From assembly GCA_015060115.1 (NCBI GenBank), contig SUZB01000001.1:114929-178928 (forward strand): DNA of 64,000 nucleotides, read 5' to 3'. The notes beneath the pieces were generated by a model. That model worked only from the letters and a program-made list of their open reading frames with translations. It was not told where the DNA came from and searched no databases. Of this stretch, positions 1-9,203 are shown in pieces; within the stretch, counting starts at the first letter, position 1, and each line of letters begins with the position of its first letter. A program made the position numbers and the translations under genes. Source of the DNA: Rikenellaceae bacterium (lineage in GTDB: Bacteria > Bacteroidota > Bacteroidia > Bacteroidales > Rikenellaceae).

Positions 1-45
1 AAAATCTCTAACAACTAATCTCTAACTACTAACAACTACTGTCCG
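1..45. repeat. R4 heptamer repeats (TAACAAC-like), edge of window
   Basis: Degenerate tandem copies of CTAACAA/CTAATCT units run up to the stop codon of the lipid kinase gene. The same low-complexity heptamers recur in most 3' intergenic spaces of this window. The left boundary lies outside the window. Confidence 0.6.
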
Positions 46-900
46 TTAGCATCTAAATGTCAGTGCACCCTTTTCGCAGGTTATCTCTATCGGGAAGTTG
101 GGCCCCGGTTGGCCATCAACATCCGTAGGCTCTGCTACCGAGGTCGAAATTTCGAGCTTCGAGGTGCGGAAGTGCAGCACTGCGTGAGTGCCTCCACCCA
201 CTAAGTGGCGCGCCATATCGAGGCAGTTTACCACAGGGTTGCGCTTCTTTAGGAGTAACACATCGAAGAGCCCATCATCTATCGCAGCTCCGCGTGCCAG
301 CGTTATGCGACCCGCCGTGCGACCGTTGAATACCAAGAACATCAGCGCCTCGCTATCAAACTCCTCGCTATCGCTCTTGATGTGGAGCGGTATGCCGTGC
401 ATACGAATCATATCGCGCAAGCCCTCACGGATATATGCTATCTTGCCCAACATACGCTTCTCTCTGTCGCTTGTGTGCTGCGATGTCGTGGTCAGAAGGC
501 CGAAACTTAGCACATTGATAAAGTAGCGACCATTGGCCTTGCCACAATCCACCTTGCGCTCTCGGCCTTCGGCAATCTGCCGTGCTGCGACAAGCAGTCG
601 GCGCGACATACCGAGCGACCCTGCAAAGTCGTTTGCTGTGCCTGAGGGTATGATGCCGAGAGTGGGGTTGATGCCCGCCTCTCTCATTCGGTTGATGACA
701 TAGTTTAGTGTGCCATCACCGCCACATACCACCGCCAACTCTACCTCCTCATCACCCTTAAAGGGGTTCTCGGCAAAAGATAGACGCTTAGGCTTCAGCT
801 CTATGCCGTTACGGCGAAATATCGCACATATCTCGGTGATATTCCTTGCAATACGATGCCCTTTGCCCGAAAGCGGGTTGTATAGTAGTAGAGCCTTCAT
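46..900 (-). CDS. diacylglycerol kinase family lipid kinase (YegS/DagK-like)
   Basis: Predicted soluble lipid kinase that phosphorylates diacylglycerol or a related lipid with ATP, for phospholipid recycling or synthesis. Seen: NPLSGKG near residues 8-14, the nucleotide-binding GGDGT at about 60-64 and PSGTANDFA at about 85-93, all hallmarks of the DAGK catalytic domain. The length of 284 aa is close to the usual 290-310 aa. The ATG at 898-900 sits next to the apbE stop, so the two are translationally coupled and probably one transcript from the apbE promoter. The lipid substrate cannot be read from sequence; sphingolipid or undecaprenol kinases share this fold. Confidence 0.88.
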   Translation of the reverse strand: MKALLLYNPLSGKGHRIARNITEICAIFRRNGIELKPKRLSFAENPFKGDEEVELAVVCGGDGTLNYVINRMREAGINPTLGIIPSGTANDFAGSLGMSRRLLVAARQIAEGRERKVDCGKANGRYFINVLSFGLLTTTSQHTSDREKRMLGKIAYIREGLRDMIRMHGIPLHIKSDSEEFDSEALMFLVFNGRTAGRITLARGAAIDDGLFDVLLLKKRNPVVNCLDMARHLVGGGTHAVLHFRTSKLEISTSVAEPTDVDGQPGPNFPIEITCEKGALTFRC

Positions 901-1919
901 TACTCAGCAGAGTTAAGTTCCGCCGAGCACTCCACACGATACCCCTCCTTATCGGCAAAAATAAAGTAATACAACCAGCCCTCCTTCTCCAACTCCTTGG
1001 CAACCGAAACAGCACCACCCTCCGAGCCAAGTGCCATAAACATCGTGGCTGCAGCATCTGCCTCGGCACAAGTCGGTGCAATCACCGTTGCCGAGAGGAG
1101 TGTGCTAATGGCGCTATATCCCGTCTTGGGATTTAGCGTGTGTGCCACCTTCCTGCCATCGTCCGTAGTGTAAAATCTGCGATAGTTGCCCGATGTCGCC
1201 ATTGCGCAGTCCGTCTTCGAGATAATCTTCTCGAAGCTGTCGCTAGAGAAGTTACCATCGTAGGGTGTCTCCACGCCTATCGACCACTCTGCACCTCGAC
1301 TGTTGAGCCCTCGGCAACGGATCTCACCTCCGATATTGACCATATAGTTCTCGATGCCCATAGCCTCCAGCTCCTCGGCCATAAGGTCTACGGTGTAGCC
1401 CTTGGCTATCGAGTTGAGGTCAATCTGCATACGGCTGTCTGCGCGTTGTAGACGACCATCCTGAATCGAAATCTTGCGGTAGCCCACAAACTCCAAAAGC
1501 GAGTCTACATTCGGCACCTTGCCATCGCTTCGTTTGTCGGCAAAACCCCAAGCCTCGGTGAGGGGCTTGATGGTGATGTCGTAGATGCCATTGCTCATAT
1601 CCGAGAAGTGCTCGGCAAGCTCGATGTTGAACTCAATATGCCTATCCAACGAGTCGGTCTCGCCACTGTTGATACGCGACAAAAGCGAATTTTTGTCAAA
1701 AATCGACATTGATCTTTTTGCCTCTTGGTCGATTTTTTTGACCATATCGACTACTGCCTGCTCTGAGGCATTACCGCCGTACTTGATAACGACAAATGTT
1801 CCAAGTGCCTGACCCTCAATCGTTACATACTCGCGCGAAAGATTTGCGCACGATGCTGTGGTGCAAAGTGCGACAAACAAAACGATGCGAAATAGTGAGT
1901 TGTGTAGCGCTCGAAACAT
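900..1919 (-). CDS. apbE: FAD:protein FMN transferase, lipoprotein
   Basis: ApbE attaches FMN covalently to Thr/Ser of flavoproteins such as the RnfG/NqrB,C subunits at the outer face of the membrane. The chosen start at 1919 gives a lipoprotein signal ending TTASC (Cys24). An in-frame start at 2000 would add 27 residues, but the promoter box at 1946-1953 lies inside that extension, so 1919 is preferred. The core motifs SIAKGYTVDLM and the downstream NIGGEIR are present. The gene ends on the first base of the lipid kinase start codon. No Rnf or Nqr genes are in this window, so its target is elsewhere. Confidence 0.9.
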   Translation of the reverse strand: MFRALHNSLFRIVLFVALCTTASCANLSREYVTIEGQALGTFVVIKYGGNASEQAVVDMVKKIDQEAKRSMSIFDKNSLLSRINSGETDSLDRHIEFNIELAEHFSDMSNGIYDITIKPLTEAWGFADKRSDGKVPNVDSLLEFVGYRKISIQDGRLQRADSRMQIDLNSIAKGYTVDLMAEELEAMGIENYMVNIGGEIRCRGLNSRGAEWSIGVETPYDGNFSSDSFEKIISKTDCAMATSGNYRRFYTTDDGRKVAHTLNPKTGYSAISTLLSATVIAPTCAEADAAATMFMALGSEGGAVSVAKELEKEGWLYYFIFADKEGYRVECSAELNSAE

Positions 1920-1945
1920 CTCCCTAATTATACTAATTCGGAATA

Positions 1946-1953
1946 CAAAGGTA
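1946..1953 (-). promoter_or_regulatory. -7 promoter box for apbE
   Basis: CAAAGGTA on the plus strand reads TACCTTTG on the minus strand, a match to the Bacteroidota -7 consensus TAnnTTTG, 26 bases from the apbE ATG. No clear -33 TTTG is seen. Confidence 0.55.
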
Positions 1954-2315
1954 GTAAAAAAATCCAATTTTTCTCTATTTATCTTAAGATTTTTTCTCAC
2001 CGATGCGAAAAATAGTAGAATTTGGTAAAATTGGTATGAGTATCGTTGTTTTGGATATGAGCTTTATGTCTAAAATAAAGAATATAAAACAATCCCTAAA
2101 AGATAAAATAATTTTTTGGTGTAAAATTTCCCATAAAAAATTTGCGGTATATGATTCTTTTTCTTTGAAAAAGCCCTTGCTATTAGCGAAAAATCAATTA
2201 TCTTTGCCGCACGCTCCGGCAGGATCTAAGGTAAGGACGATCTGTCGTGGAGTGGAACCAGGGGCGTAATCCTCGGGAAATGAGAAGGATGCGCACCATA
2301 AAATCAATTAAAACT
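1954..2315. other. AT-rich divergent intergenic region with rpsO leader
   Basis: This stretch separates the divergent apbE and rpsO genes. It is very AT-rich up to about 2200, then holds the rpsO promoter and a GC-richer leader of roughly 100 nt before the rpsO ATG. The leader has short self-complementary pieces and could be the S15 autoregulatory target known in other bacteria, but I cannot fold it here. An open frame from 2003 has no family resemblance and is not called. Confidence 0.4.
2199..2206 (+). promoter_or_regulatory. -7 promoter box for rpsO
   Basis: TATCTTTG matches TAnnTTTG exactly. CTTG at 2176-2179 is 19 bases upstream and could serve as a weak -33 box. This predicts a 5' leader of about 100 nt for rpsO. 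Confidence 0.65.
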
Positions 2316-2585
2316 ATGTATTTGACACCTGAGAAGAAGCAGGAGTTGTTTGGCCAGTACGGCAAGTCTACAACCGACACCGGTTCACCCGAGAGCCAGA
2401 TCGCGTTATTCACTTATCGTATCAACCACCTTACCGAGCACATGAAGAGCAACCGTCATGACTACGGCACACAGCGTTCGTTGTTGCGTCTCGTAGGTAA
2501 GCGTCGTAAGTTGCTTATGTACTTGAAGGAGGTTGACATCGAGCGTTACCGCGCGATTATCAAGACTCTTAACCTCCGTAAGTAG
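2316..2585 (+). CDS. rpsO: 30S ribosomal protein uS15
   Basis: uS15 binds the central domain of 16S rRNA early in small-subunit assembly. The 89-aa product starting MYLTPEKK has the family signature DTGSPESQIA and the LVGKRRKLLMYL segment. The ATG at 2316 gives the standard 89-residue length; the longer frame from 2247 begins inside the mRNA leader. It is followed by a hairpin terminator, then pnp on the same strand, the common rpsO-pnp pairing. Confidence 0.97.
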   Translation: MYLTPEKKQELFGQYGKSTTDTGSPESQIALFTYRINHLTEHMKSNRHDYGTQRSLLRLVGKRRKLLMYLKEVDIERYRAIIKTLNLRK

Positions 2586-2599
2586 TACGGATGTGCAGC

Positions 2600-2640
2600 A
2601 AATGAAGGCGGTGCTGAGTCATCGCCTTCATTTACACTTT
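2600..2640 (+). terminator. rpsO terminator hairpin
   Basis: AAATGAAGGCG and CGCCTTCATTT form an 11-bp stem with a 12-nt loop, starting 14 bases after the rpsO stop. The downstream tract is only partly T-rich, so read-through into pnp is possible. Confidence 0.65.
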
Positions 2641-2726
2641 GAAATTATTGGGGCAATGGTTCACCTTTGTGGGCATTGCGCAACAATATAAGATGACAAT
2701 TTTTTAGAGGTTTTTTAGAATTTTTT

Positions 2727-4961
2727 ATGGAAGCAAACAAGTTGTACAATGCTGTACAGAAGACAATCACTCTCGCCGACGGTCGTGAGATTATGATTGA
2801 GACTGGCAAGCTTGCAAAGCAGGCTGATGGCTCGGTGGTTGTTCGTATGGGCGACACAATGCTTTTGGGTACTGTTGTTGCCGCTAAAGATGCCAAGGAG
2901 GGCACCGATTTTATGCCCTTGCAGGTAGAGTATAAGGAGAAGTATGCATCGTGTGGCCGTTTCCCCGGTGGCTTTATGAAGCGCGAGGGTAAGGCTGGCG
3001 ACTCTGAGATTTTGGTGGCTCGTCTTATCGACCGTGCTCTTCGTCCTTTGTTCCCCGCTGACTACCACGCCGAGGTTTTCGTTACCGTAAACCTTATCTC
3101 GGCAGAGAAAGATATCCAGCCCGATGCACTCGCAGGTTTGGCTGCTTCGGCTGCTTTGGCCGTTTCGGACATTCCCTTTGGTGGTCCTATCTCGGAGGTT
3201 CGCGTAGCGCGTATCGGTGGTGAGTATGTTATCAACCCCGGTTTCGAGGCTATGAAGGATGCCGACCTCGATATTATGGTTGGTGGTACTATCGACAACA
3301 TCCTTATGGTTGAGGGTGAGATGAACGAGGTTTCGGAGGAGGTTATGCTCGGTGCTATTATGTTCGCACACGAGGAGATTAAGAAGCACTGCGCTGTCCA
3401 GATTGAGCTTATGAAGGAGCTTGGCAAGGATGTTAAGCGTGAGTACTGCCACGAGACCAACGATGAGGAGCTTCGCCAGACTATCATCTCGGAGCTCTAC
3501 GACAAGGCCTATGCTATCGCTACCAGCGGTACTATGAAGCACGAGCGTTCTGATGCCTTCGATGCTTTGGAGGCTGAGTTCGCATCGCGCTTTACCGAGG
3601 AGGAGCTTGAGGAGAAGGCACCCCTTATCCACAAGTACTTTCACGACGATGTTCAGAAGAAGGCTATGCGTAATATGATTCTCGATGAGGGTAAGCGTCT
3701 TGATGGTCGCCGTACCGACGAGATTCGTCCCATCTGGTGCGAGATTGACTACTTGCCTTGCGCTCACGGCTCGGCTATCTTCACTCGTGGTGAGACCCAG
3801 TCATTGACCACCGTAACTCTCGGCACAAAGCTCGATGAGAAGCAGAAGGATGAGGTTTTGGTTCAGGGCAGCGAGCAGTTTGTTCTCCACTACAACTTCC
3901 CTCCCTTCTCTACTGGTGAGGCTCGTCCCGCTCGTGGTTTGAGCCGTCGTGAGATTGGTCATGGCCACCTCGCTTGGCGTGCGTTGAAGCCTATGGTACC
4001 CCTGGGCGAGGAGAATCCCTATGCTGTTCGCGTAGTTTCGGATATCCTTGAGTCTAACGGCTCTTCGTCTATGGCTACCGTATGTGCTGGTACTTTGGCG
4101 CTTATGGATGCGGGTGTTAAGCTCCGCAAGCCTGTATCGGGTATCGCAATGGGTCTTATCTCTGATTCGGCTACTGGCCGTTGGGCAGTGCTATCAGACA
4201 TCTTGGGCGATGAGGACCACTTGGGCGATATGGACTTCAAGGTTACAGGTACCCGCGATGGTATCACCGCAACTCAGATGGATATCAAGGTTGATGGCCT
4301 CTCTTATGAGGTGTTGGCTAAGGCTTTGGAGCAGGCTCGTCAGGGTCGTCTTCATATCCTCGACAAGCTCGTTGAGACTATCGCCGAGCCCCGCGAGGAC
4401 TACAAGCCTTTTGTACCCCGTATAGTGCAGATTACCATTCCTCAGGAGTTCATCGGTGCTGTTATCGGCCCTGGTGGCAAGGTTATTCAGGAGATTCAGA
4501 AGACTACTGGCACCACTATCACCATCACCGAGGTTGATGAGAAGGGTATCGTAGATATCTTCGGTCAGAACAAGGAGGCTTTGGATGCAGCATTGTCTCG
4601 CGTTAAGGCTATCGTTGCTGTTCCTGAGATTGGCGAGACCTACAACGGCAAGATTCGCTCTATCGTGGACTTCGGTGCATTCGTTGAGATTCTTCCTGGC
4701 AAGGATGCTCTCTTGCACATCTCGGAGATCGACTACAAGCGTTTCGAGACTATGGAGGAGACCGGCCTTAAGGAGGGCGATATGATTGAGGTTAAGCTTA
4801 TCGCCAAGGACCAGAAGACCGGCAAGCTCAAACTTTCGCGCAAGGCGTTGCTACCCAAGCCTGAGGGTTGGGTAGAGCGTGAGCCCCGCGAGCGCAAGCC
4901 CCGTGAGCACCACGATGGCGAGAAGCGCGAGCAGCGTGGCCCTCGTCGTGAGCGTCGCTAA
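2727..4961 (+). CDS. pnp: polyribonucleotide nucleotidyltransferase (PNPase)
   Basis: Phosphorolytic 3'-5' exoribonuclease acting in mRNA and sRNA decay, usually a trimer. Two RNase PH domains (about 10-230 and 320-550) are separated by an all-alpha linker, then come a KH domain with IGPGGK near 578-583 and an S1 domain near 638-705 ([15 protein letters not shown]). At 744 aa it is about 30 residues longer than typical because of a basic Arg/Glu-rich tail that may bind RNA or partners. The codons are strongly biased, as expected for a highly expressed gene. A long antisense frame here is a shadow. Confidence 0.97.
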   Translation: MEANKLYNAVQKTITLADGREIMIETGKLAKQADGSVVVRMGDTMLLGTVVAAKDAKEGTDFMPLQVEYKEKYASCGRFPGGFMKREGKAGDSEILVARLIDRALRPLFPADYHAEVFVTVNLISAEKDIQPDALAGLAASAALAVSDIPFGGPISEVRVARIGGEYVINPGFEAMKDADLDIMVGGTIDNILMVEGEMNEVSEEVMLGAIMFAHEEIKKHCAVQIELMKELGKDVKREYCHETNDEELRQTIISELYDKAYAIATSGTMKHERSDAFDALEAEFASRFTEEELEEKAPLIHKYFHDDVQKKAMRNMILDEGKRLDGRRTDEIRPIWCEIDYLPCAHGSAIFTRGETQSLTTVTLGTKLDEKQKDEVLVQGSEQFVLHYNFPPFSTGEARPARGLSRREIGHGHLAWRALKPMVPLGEENPYAVRVVSDILESNGSSSMATVCAGTLALMDAGVKLRKPVSGIAMGLISDSATGRWAVLSDILGDEDHLGDMDFKVTGTRDGITATQMDIKVDGLSYEVLAKALEQARQGRLHILDKLVETIAEPREDYKPFVPRIVQITIPQEFIGAVIGPGGKVIQEIQKTTGTTITITEVDEKGIVDIFGQNKEALDAALSRVKAIVAVPEIGETYNGKIRSIVDFGAFVEILPGKDALLHISEIDYKRFETMEETGLKEGDMIEVKLIAKDQKTGKLKLSRKALLPKPEGWVEREPRERKPREHHDGEKREQRGPRRERR

Positions 4962-4969
4962 GAAAAAAA

Positions 4970-5025
4970 GGCGTCTCGGCATACTATATATAATATATGT
5001 GGTGTGTCGAGCGTTAAAATAAGAC
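4970..5025 (+). other. imperfect hairpin after pnp
   Basis: A self-complementary stretch (about 4974-5016) pairs GTCTCGGCATAC with GTGTGTCGAGC around an alternating TA loop. It lacks a T-tract, so it may protect the 3' end or pause polymerase rather than be a strict intrinsic terminator. Confidence 0.4.
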
Positions 5026-5069
5026 AAGACAAACAGAAAATTTATATCTAACTAAAAACTTTATCGACG

Positions 5070-6824
5070 ATGAAAAATCTTTTCAAGATGAGCGTTATGC
5101 TCACCATTGCGGTTTTGACCCTTACTGGTTGTAACTGCTTTAAGAAGATGGCTAAGAATCAGGACGAGGTGCAGCTCACTTGCACTCCTGAGGTTTTGGT
5201 TCTCAACAATGGCCGTGTAGATGCCGATGTTAAGGTTGTATTTCCCGTTAAGTACTTCAATGCAAAGGCTGTTTTGAAGGTAACTCCCGTTATGGTATTC
5301 GAGGGTGGCGAGGTATGTGGCGCTACTCAGTACTTCCAGGGCTCAAAGGTTGATGACAACTACACTGTTATCGACAAGAAGCAGGGTGGCGAGTACACTA
5401 TGCACATCTCATTCCCCTACGACGAGCGTATGGCTTGCAGCGAGCTCCAGCTCCGCGCTGAGATCAAGTGTCCTAAGGGCAAGTGCAAGGAGTTTACTTT
5501 GGTAAACCTCAACAACGGCGCTATCCCCACTAAGGACGAGGAGGCTATTTTGGCTGCTGATGGTGCTGAGGCTTTGGCTCTTAAGCGTGCTTTTGGTCTT
5601 ACTATTGCCGAGGGTGTTAACACCTTGCAGAACGACCTCGACTACGCATCTGCTATGCAGCCTATGGAGTCTGGCTACAAGAATGTTATCACCGAGGTAA
5701 CCAAGGCTAACTATATGTATGCTATCAACTCTTCACGCTTGGCAAAGAAGGCTGAGTCAAGCGACGAGCTTACTGCTTTCCAGCAGAAGGCTGCTGCTCA
5801 GAAGGAGAACGACCGCATCAAGCAGAACATCTATGTTAACGGTTACGCATCACCCGATGGTCCTGAGAAGTTCAACGACAAGCTCTCTGCTGCTCGTAGC
5901 GAGTCAGGTAAGAAGGCTGCCGAGAAGCTTCTTGAGGAGGTAGGTTTGCCCCTCGACGCTGCATCATACGGCGAGGACTGGGAGGGCTTCAAGGAGCTCG
6001 TTGCTGCTTCGGATATCGAGGACAAGGAGCTTATCCTTTCTGTATTGAACAGCTATGAGTCATCTTCAGAGCGTGAGAACCAGATTAAGAATATGTCGCA
6101 GGTATTCGCAGCGTTGAAGGAGGAGATTCTTCCCCAGTTGCGTCGTGCACAGCTTGTAAACAGCTCAGACATCACTGGCAAGACCGATGATGAGATGGCT
6201 GCTTTGGTTCGTGCTGGTAAGTTCTCAGAGCTCGACGACAAGGAGATGCTCCACATCGCTTCTACTGGCAAGCTTACTCAGGAGGAGAAGATCGCCGTTT
6301 TGGAGGCTGCTGCTAAGGAGTACAAGAGCGCTGCTGCTTACAACAACCTTGGTATCGCTTACGCTGAGGCTAAGCAGCCCAAGAAGGCTGCTGAGGCTTT
6401 CGCTAAGGCTGTAAAGGTTGGTGGCAATGCTTCTCAGATCAACAACAACCTTGCATTGGTTAACCTTATGAACGGTGAGACCGAGGCTGCTAAGAACTAC
6501 ACTGCTGCTGCTTCTAAGGAGGCTAAGGCGTTGGCTGCTGCTGCCGAGGGTAACTACGCTGCTGCACAGTCTGAGCTCGATGGCTACAATGCTGCTATCG
6601 CTGCTACTATGAACGCTGACTACACTGCAGCTAAGCAGTTCATCGCTAACGACAAGAGCGCAAAGGCTGACTACCTCCGTGCTATCATCGCTACTAAGCA
6701 GGGCGACTTTGCTGCTGCAACTGCACAGCTCAAGTCGGCTATCGCTAAGGAGCCCGCTTACGCAGAGCGTTGCACCAAGGATGTTAATCTTCGTAACTAT
6801 GTAGGTAAGGAGATCAACTTGTAA
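5070..6824 (+). CDS. OmpA-like lipoprotein with TPR repeats
   Basis: Predicted outer-membrane lipoprotein. A signal peptide ends in the lipobox LTGC (Cys21). Residues of about 25-160 form an uncharacterised beta-rich domain. An OmpA-like peptidoglycan-binding segment is suggested by YVNGYASPDGP and the following RSESGKKAAEKLL helix near 252-290. TPR-like helices follow (YNNLGIAYAEAKQPKKAAEAF near 425-445) with an Ala/Lys-rich tail. It may tether the outer membrane to peptidoglycan. Strong codon bias suggests abundance. It is monocistronic, ending in repeat element R1. Confidence 0.75.
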   Translation: MKNLFKMSVMLTIAVLTLTGCNCFKKMAKNQDEVQLTCTPEVLVLNNGRVDADVKVVFPVKYFNAKAVLKVTPVMVFEGGEVCGATQYFQGSKVDDNYTVIDKKQGGEYTMHISFPYDERMACSELQLRAEIKCPKGKCKEFTLVNLNNGAIPTKDEEAILAADGAEALALKRAFGLTIAEGVNTLQNDLDYASAMQPMESGYKNVITEVTKANYMYAINSSRLAKKAESSDELTAFQQKAAAQKENDRIKQNIYVNGYASPDGPEKFNDKLSAARSESGKKAAEKLLEEVGLPLDAASYGEDWEGFKELVAASDIEDKELILSVLNSYESSSERENQIKNMSQVFAALKEEILPQLRRAQLVNSSDITGKTDDEMAALVRAGKFSELDDKEMLHIASTGKLTQEEKIAVLEAAAKEYKSAAAYNNLGIAYAEAKQPKKAAEAFAKAVKVGGNASQINNNLALVNLMNGETEAAKNYTAAASKEAKALAAAAEGNYAAAQSELDGYNAAIAATMNADYTAAKQFIANDKSAKADYLRAIIATKQGDFAAATAQLKSAIAKEPAYAERCTKDVNLRNYVGKEINL

Positions 6825-6907
6825 TTTCTTGTGATAAGGGGTCCACTTCGGCCTCTCAGTCAGAAGCCCGAATGAGCAGTACGCCAAGTACAGCCCATCC
6901 GGGCTTC
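6825..6907 (+). repeat. R1 copy A: stop-proximal variable-stem hairpin element
   Basis: Begins at the stop codon with TTTCTTGTGATAAGGGG, followed by a hairpin (6863-6907) with GAAGCCCG/CGGGCTTC stem and an apical AGTAC..GTAC pair. The 3' outer arm seen in complete copies is missing. It is probably a terminator for the upstream lipoprotein gene. Confidence 0.7.
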
Positions 6908-6929
6908 TTAGTTTTTAGTTTTTAGTTGT

Positions 6930-7125
6930 TAGAGTTGCGCTCGTTCCGAGCGCCAGCTTTCGCAGAGGGGCACATGTGGCACAAGGGGTACGAGAGGAGT
7001 TAGAGCGTGGCGACTAACCTTAAGGTGGGTAAGACCATTAGGGCTCTCGCTAACCTTACCACCCCATTTACCCCTTAGACCCCTTTTGCCCCTTGGGGCT
7101 TTAGCCCGCAGGCGAAACGCCTGCT
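6930..7125 (+). repeat. R5 full copy, about 200 bp with terminal hairpins
   Basis: The left end carries GCGCTCG/CGAGCGC and the right end GCAGGCG/CGCCTGC. The interior (ccccttagacccctttt..) matches the inverted copy at 50178-50375 along most of its length. There is no coding capacity. The layout resembles a non-autonomous element with hairpin ends; mobility is inferred only. Confidence 0.65.
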
Positions 7126-7133
7126 TGGTTTTT

Positions 7134-7230
7134 TTAAGACCATTAGGACTTTAAGACCTTAGGACCTTACGAGGTCGAGTATCATTTTGTCTTATCGTCT
7201 TATCGTCTTATTGGTCCTACTTGTCTTAAA
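7134..7230 (+). repeat. R2 copy 1: aagac/gtctt palindromic element
   Basis: Runs of AAGACC/AGGACC units on the left are mirrored by GTCTTA/GTCCTA units on the right around a conserved centre CGAGGTCGAGTATCAT, so the whole element could fold back on itself. It follows R5 and precedes heptamer repeats. Confidence 0.7.
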
Positions 7231-7298
7231 AAACTAACAACTAACAACTAACAACTAACAACTAATAACTAATAACTAACAACTCTCTTTGCTCTCTT
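7231..7298 (+). repeat. R4 heptamer tract
   Basis: Tandem CTAACAA/CTAATAA units between R2 and R3. A second tract follows R3 up to about 7490. Nothing coding is visible in either. Confidence 0.6.
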
Positions 7299-7390
7299 TG
7301 TCATTCTGAACGAAGTGAAGAATCTCTCGGTTAGTAAGAGCATCAATCATCAACAAAACCTTGAGATCTTTCGCTACGCTCAAGATGACA
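7299..7390 (+). repeat. R3 copy 1: 92-bp inverted-repeat element
   Basis: Starts TGTCATTCTGAACGAAG and ends CTCAAGATGACA; the 28-base ends pair at 21 positions. It is identical over 92 bp to the copy at 10525-10616. Similar TGTCATTCTGA palindromes are, from memory, widespread in bacterial genomes. There is no ORF. Confidence 0.75.
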
Positions 7391-7722
7391 CACTCTAACA
7401 ACTAACAACTAATAACTAATAACTAATAACTAATAACTAATCTCTAACAACTAATCTCTAACAACTAATAACTAACAACTACCAACTCATTTTTTTTGCA
7501 AAGCAAAAAAATTACCTTCTTTCCATCTATTTTTCTTGGGCTTTTTGCTGAGATATAGTTTTTTTTGTTTATCTTCGCATCGTGAAAGTGTGTCTGCATA
7601 AAATAAGGCACCGCTTTTGGAGGTGGTAAAATAATAAAAATCTCTCTCTGGCGTTTGCTTTATGGTGATGCACAGCCGAATAGTGAAACAACTTTCTAAT
7701 TTTTTAATATTAACAAAACATT
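7391..7722 (+). other. R4 tract and leader of the FN3 lipoprotein gene
   Basis: R4 heptamers continue to about 7490, followed by an AT-rich upstream region with TATCTTCG near 7570 as a weak -7 candidate. About 150 nt of 5' leader would precede the next ATG. No other feature is seen. Confidence 0.4.
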
Positions 7723-9054
7723 ATGAAAAAGTTTTTTTCTTTGATGATGATCGCAGCTGCTTTTGTTTTTGCAGCTTGTGGTGAGAATCCTGAGCAGCCC
7801 GATGTTCATGCTAAGGGTAGCAAGCTTGCTACTCCCGAGCTTTCAGAGACTCACACCGAGACCTCTATCACCGTTTCTTGGGGTGCTGTAGAGAATGCTG
7901 AGGCTTACATCGTAAACCTTGCAGGTAAGACCTACAACACTGAGGCTTGCGAGTACACTTTCGAGAACCTTAACGCTGGTAAGTACACTATCCGTGTAGG
8001 TGCTACTGGTACAGGTTACGAGAACTCTGACTTTGCTAAGGTTGATGTTACTCTTACTGGTGCTACTGAGGTAGATTGGTTTAAGCAGACTTTCACTCTT
8101 CCCGAGGAGGAGAATCCCGAGAAAAACATCTATCGTTGCAACACAGCTGACTTCACTTGGAAGGGTACTGGTGTAGTAGACATTATGTATGGCATCTGGG
8201 CAACTGCAGGCCTTGAGGGTGTTGATGATGCTACTATTATCACTAACCTTGAGACTCCTAATGGTATCGACGCGATTCTTGAGGAGGTAAATGGTGATGG
8301 TTTCTATGGCCAGTTTGGTGCAATGCTTTCAGGTTCTACCTCTTACACTCTCTGTGTTCAGGTTACCAACGCTGAGGGTCTTAAGTTCTTCACTAAGAAT
8401 GAGGTTACTACCGAGGCAGCAGTACCTTCTGCTGCAGCTAAGGCATGGGCTGGTACTTGGGAGGTAACTTCTCACAAGCTCTATAGCATCGACCAGCAGG
8501 GCGTTGGTACTTATTCAGACAAGGAGGAGAAGTTCACTATCACTATTGAGAACACCATAAACAACCCCAACGAGGTTTATGTGTACAACTACACTATGCT
8601 TGGTGCGGATGCTTGGCCCGCTGTTGCCCAAGTTAGCGACACAGCGCTTTACCTTATGAATGGTGTTTACTTGAGTACTGCCGAGGACGAATCAATGGAC
8701 TACTATTGGTTGGGTTGGTATGATTTCGGTGATGGCAAGTTGTCTCCCTCTATCCAATCTATTCCTTTCGCAGTTGTTGAGATGGGTGAGGATACCACTA
8801 CCGCTACTTACTACAACGAGTTCAAGCTCTACGACGAGGACCAGAATCCTGTTTCTGTGGTATGCCACGCAGCTGACATCTTTGGTGTTGGTGGCAACGG
8901 TAATATCTTCTTCTTGGGTATTGAGTCATTCCCTGCACACTTCCGTTCAGGTCAGATGGAGTGGGTAAAGGTTGATGGCGCAGCTTCGGCTAAGGCTCTC
9001 AATGTAGAGGCTTTCAACCCTACTGCTTTGCAGTCAAATGTAGTAGTTCGCTAA
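7723..9054 (+). CDS. fibronectin type III domain lipoprotein, unknown function
   Basis: Predicted surface or periplasmic lipoprotein of 443 aa with signal MKKFFSLMMIAAAFVF and lipobox AACG (Cys19). Residues of about 35-115 resemble an FN3 domain (ITVSWGAVENAEAYIVNL, then YTIRVGATG). The rest is beta-rich and Tyr/Trp-rich with no family I recognise; WAGTWEVTS near 245 looks like the start of a second, lipocalin-like domain common in Bacteroidota lipoproteins. It is a single gene between R4 repeats and a strong terminator. A role in glycan or surface binding is only a guess. Confidence 0.7.
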   Translation: MKKFFSLMMIAAAFVFAACGENPEQPDVHAKGSKLATPELSETHTETSITVSWGAVENAEAYIVNLAGKTYNTEACEYTFENLNAGKYTIRVGATGTGYENSDFAKVDVTLTGATEVDWFKQTFTLPEEENPEKNIYRCNTADFTWKGTGVVDIMYGIWATAGLEGVDDATIITNLETPNGIDAILEEVNGDGFYGQFGAMLSGSTSYTLCVQVTNAEGLKFFTKNEVTTEAAVPSAAAKAWAGTWEVTSHKLYSIDQQGVGTYSDKEEKFTITIENTINNPNEVYVYNYTMLGADAWPAVAQVSDTALYLMNGVYLSTAEDESMDYYWLGWYDFGDGKLSPSIQSIPFAVVEMGEDTTTATYYNEFKLYDEDQNPVSVVCHAADIFGVGGNGNIFFLGIESFPAHFRSGQMEWVKVDGAASAKALNVEAFNPTALQSNVVVR

Positions 9055-9080
9055 TTGAAGCTACTCATCTGATATAGCTG

Positions 9081-9115
9081 TTACCCCGCCTCAAATGAGG
9101 TGGGGTAACTTTTTG
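9081..9115 (+). terminator. intrinsic terminator of the FN3 lipoprotein gene
   Basis: TTACCCC-CCTC and GAGG-GGGGTAA make a near-perfect stem with a 4-nt loop, followed by CTTTTTG. It lies about 27 bases after the stop. Confidence 0.85.
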
Positions 9116-9148
9116 TTTGTGCTTGTGGTCAAAAAAAGTGTCGCTTAT

Positions 9149-9180
9149 TTTGTTGTTTTGCGAAATAAGTCGTACATTTG
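9149..9180 (+). promoter_or_regulatory. deoC promoter
   Basis: TTTG (9149-9152), a 20-base spacer, then TACATTTG (9173-9180): a textbook Bacteroidota -33/-7 pair. It predicts a 5' leader of about 17 nt, and it excludes the longer alternative deoC start at 9117. Confidence 0.75.
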
Positions 9181-9203
9181 TAAGTGCAAAAAAATGTGTG
9201 ATT

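Noticed and set aside
1920..2000. N-terminal extension of ApbE to 2000
   Set aside because: It would place the promoter box inside the gene and the lipoprotein signal in the middle of the protein.
2003..2269. 88-codon open frame upstream of rpsO
   Set aside because: AT-rich, crosses the rpsO promoter, and resembles no protein.
2715..3767. 350-codon open frame antisense to pnp
   Set aside because: It mirrors a highly biased coding sequence, has low-complexity Leu/Asn/His composition and no family resemblance.
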